Assembly (NCBI GenBank): GCA_002331485.1
Contig: DCYS01000026.1
Location: 1-35,944, forward strand
Direction: 5' to 3'
Origin: Flavobacteriales bacterium UBA2104
Lineage (GTDB): Bacteria > Bacteroidota > Bacteroidia > Flavobacteriales_D > Crocinitomicaceae
Length of the DNA stretch: 35,944 bases
In this document: positions 33,961 to 35,944 of the stretch, piece after piece
How positions within the stretch are numbered: position 1 is the stretch's first letter
Layout: every line of letters starts with the position of its first letter
The notes under the pieces: generated by a model
The model's input: the letters and a program-made list of their open reading frames with translations, nothing else
The model's database searches: none
What the model was told of the DNA's origin: nothing
Translations under genes and position numbers: made by a program

Positions 33961-35944
33961 CTATTTCAGCACATTCACATGACCTACTTTGACTACTCTC
34001 TCGTCTTTGTATTTGGTCTTGAATGTGATCTTCCAAACATATGTTCCATCTTTCACTAACTCCTCGCTATCTACTCCATATGTTCCGTCCCATCCAACTT
34101 CAGCGTTGTTTGACTCAAAGATCACTTCACCCCATCTGTTGAATATCAATAATTGGTAATTCATAGGATCAAACCCTGAAGTAAACACAGGCTTGAATGT
34201 CTGATTGTAAGTATCACCGTCTGGCGTAAATGTATTCGGCACATAGAAGATCAATTCCTCCCTCAACGGCAATATAGTAGTTACTGTATCTGGACAGCCC
34301 AATTCACTGTAAGCTATTAACTGAACCTCGTAGTCTCCATCTTCAGTCGTAGGATATGTATGTTCTGGATTTGTTAGTGTACTTGACTCTCCATCTCCAA
34401 AGTCCCATTCATACGTTACTGCACCAGATGATCCATTCGTGAACTGAGCCGTGCTATTCAAGTTCGAAAGCTCTCCTGGATCAACTGAGAAGTCTGCTAT
34501 TGGATAAGCATCGACACAGATATAATCCTGAATTGTAGTTGTACTTATACAGCCTTGATCATTCGTAACCTGAAGTGTCACATCATAACAACCAGGAGAT
34601 GTAAAGGTGTGCGCAATATCACACCCAACTATCTGAGTTCCATCGCTGAAAGTATAAACACACTCAGATGAGTTACCTGGAGTTAAGTTTGTAAAGTTAA
34701 CTGTCAGCGGTACACATCCCTGAGTTGTATCAGCTTCAAAAGAAACTGTAGGGTTTGGATTTACTGTAACAGTTACATCATCCGTATTTTCACATCCATC
34801 TGCTGACGTTCCTATCACTGTATATGTAGTCGTTGTAGTTGGATTGAACGCAACTCCATCTGATACTCCATTATCCCAAACATAAGAATCTGCTCCAGAA
34901 CCCGATAAAACAACCTGATCTCCTTCACAGATCACAACATCATTTCCTGCATTCACGTTCGGTAAAGGATTAACAGTTACAGTAGCAACATCAGTTGAAA
35001 TACAGTTATTTAACTCAGCTGTTACCGTGTAATTAACTGTTCCCACACCTGGTGTAAATGGTGTTCCATCTGTCACTCCATTATCCCATGATATATTGGC
35101 TCCATCTGGATTGTTTGCTGTTAGTGTAACCTCTGTTCCTTCACAAACCTCTTGATCTGGTCCTGCATCTACTGCAGGTGCATTTGGATCTACAAGGTTG
35201 ATCACTGTTCCATCTGTAGCCTCACATAATGTACATGATGATGGTGCTACACTAAAATCAGTGTATGAACCTGCTCCAAGTCCAGTGATCACGTATTCAC
35301 CATTTGCATCAGTAGTAACTGATTGTGGTGCATTTCCATTATATCCAATCTCATATGATGTATTCGGATCTAAACCACTCACTGTGATAAACCCATCCGT
35401 TGCTCCACATTGCGTTGGATCTGTTCCTGCAACTGTGAATGTAGGAGTGTATGAATCAATGATGATCGTATGTGTAACAGTTGTTGTGTTTCCACAGTCA
35501 TCTTCGATCTCGTAAATTCGAGTTAGCTCTTCTCCATTACATACATTGTTATCTGACGTTTCAGAGATAAAGGTTACTGTTGGATTCGCTGTACAGTTAT
35601 CTGCTTCATCTATCACAACTGCTGGATCTGCTGCCGGCACATCTGTTGCACACGCTACTGTTGTCGTAGCCGGGTTAGACGCTGTTGGTGCAATATCATC
35701 ATTTACTACGATCGTTTGATCTACTTCAATGAAGTTACCACATGCATCCTCGATTCTATACGTTCGTGTAATCGTCTCTGGACATGATAAACCATCTGAT
35801 ACATCTCCAACATGTGTAACCGTTGGAGCTGCTGTACAGTTATCCGCCTCATCTGTAATGACCGTTACATCTTCTGCTGGCACATCTCCAATACACTGAA
35901 CTGCGATCGGTGCTGGTGCCGTTGCTGTTGGTGCAATATCATCA
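33961..35944 (-). CDS. Large repeat protein with HYR-like, Ig-like and PKD domains and T9SS type B tail (C-terminal part)
   Basis: The frame is open to the window edge, so the N-terminus is missing; 660 residues are seen. A GTG at 35883 begins the longest internal frame, but reading continues upstream into another repeat (DDIAPTATAPAPIAV), so it is not the true start. Domains in order: two HYR-like repeats of about 80 residues, each with DEADNCTA.PTVT and CGN....V..TI(V/I)(V/I); a CGATDGFITVSGL module; two Ig-like domains with DAGPDQEVCEG and NAGNDVVICEG starts; two PKD domains (YTFSDGTQIVGCDIAHTF; YEWDFGDGESSTLTNPEHTY); and the gliding-motility C-terminal domain (YVPNTFTPDGD, LLIFNRWGEVIFES, GTYVWKITFKTKYK). 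Such proteins are exported by the T9SS and held at or released from the cell surface, often as adhesins. Confidence 0.92.
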   Translation of the reverse strand, partial: DDIAPTATAPAPIAVQCIGDVPAEDVTVITDEADNCTAAPTVTHVGDVSDGLSCPETITRTYRIEDACGNFIEVDQTIVVNDDIAPTASNPATTTVACATDVPAADPAVVIDEADNCTANPTVTFISETSDNNVCNGEELTRIYEIEDDCGNTTTVTHTIIIDSYTPTFTVAGTDPTQCGATDGFITVSGLDPNTSYEIGYNGNAPQSVTTDANGEYVITGLGAGSYTDFSVAPSSCTLCEATDGTVINLVDPNAPAVDAGPDQEVCEGTEVTLTANNPDGANISWDNGVTDGTPFTPGVGTVNYTVTAELNNCISTDVATVTVNPLPNVNAGNDVVICEGDQVVLSGSGADSYVWDNGVSDGVAFNPTTTTTYTVIGTSADGCENTDDVTVTVNPNPTVSFEADTTQGCVPLTVNFTNLTPGNSSECVYTFSDGTQIVGCDIAHTFTSPGCYDVTLQVTNDQGCISTTTIQDYICVDAYPIADFSVDPGELSNLNSTAQFTNGSSGAVTYEWDFGDGESSTLTNPEHTYPTTEDGDYEVQLIAYSELGCPDTVTTILPLREELIFYVPNTFTPDGDTYNQTFKPVFTSGFDPMNYQLLIFNRWGEVIFESNNAEVGWDGTYGVDSEELVKDGTYVWKITFKTKYKDERVVKVGHVNVLK

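Noticed and set aside
1..35944. Circular molecule joining the left-edge and right-edge protein fragments into one gene
   Set aside because: The left fragment ends exactly on a codon at position 1; continuing at 35944 on the minus strand gives TGA at once, and the right fragment is in another frame. A 36-kb circle with ilv and rnpB is also implausible.

Overview
The window looks like a piece of chromosome from a Bacteroidota (Flavobacteriales-like, probably aquatic) bacterium. The evidence is a low GC content, several exported proteins ending in type IX secretion system (T9SS) sorting domains of type A (PNP motif plus a beta-rich tail) or type B (gliding-motility C-terminal domain), A-rich translation starts instead of strong Shine-Dalgarno sites, and promoter boxes that fit the Bacteroidota -7 consensus TAnnTTTG. 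No phage, insertion sequence, CRISPR array or complete tRNA was seen. The taxonomic placement is inferred from these traits, not from a marker-gene search.

Region 1 (1-8688, minus strand): the N-terminal part of a choice-of-anchor-L surface protein runs off the left edge. Upstream of it lies a tightly packed branched-chain amino acid operon in the order ilvE-ilvD-ilvB-ilvN-ilvC-ilvA, with overlaps or gaps of a few bases throughout. It supplies the shared Ile/Val steps from threonine deamination to the final transamination. Its reductoisomerase has unusual residues in the NADPH-phosphate pocket. Only 25 bp upstream of ilvE ends a secreted beta-helix protein.

Region 2 (8714-13826): the secreted beta-helix protein (T9SS type A), a two-gene TPR/LytTR regulatory module overlapping by 4 bp, and, divergently, a KirBac-type potassium channel. 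Three direct repeats spaced about two helical turns apart lie between the LytTR gene and the beta-helix gene and are a candidate operator. A tRNA 3'-end-like scrap and a rho-independent terminator lie just before the channel gene.

Region 3 (13835-21427): an exported TPR-CHAT protease-like protein, a SixA-type histidine phosphatase, then an overlapping gene set on the plus strand: an ECF sigma factor, a protein shaped like a dual-membrane-spanning anti-sigma factor (cytoplasmic N-terminus, one inner-membrane helix, long disordered linker, outer-membrane beta-barrel), and a lipoprotein. A T9SS cargo protein follows 31 bp later. This is the most interesting system in the window: a candidate route for passing outer-membrane status directly to a sigma factor.

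Region 4 (21428-28540): the RNase P RNA gene (rnpB) with its own promoter, an O-methyltransferase, threonine aldolase, two small lipoproteins facing each other, a chalcone-isomerase-like exported protein with a clear terminator, and a large exported WD40-caspase fusion.

Region 5 (28542-35944, minus strand): secreted proteins with T9SS tails: a GH18/CUB multidomain enzyme, a small membrane protein, an SGNH hydrolase, and the C-terminal 660 residues of a large HYR/Ig/PKD adhesin-like protein ending in a type B sorting domain and running off the right edge.
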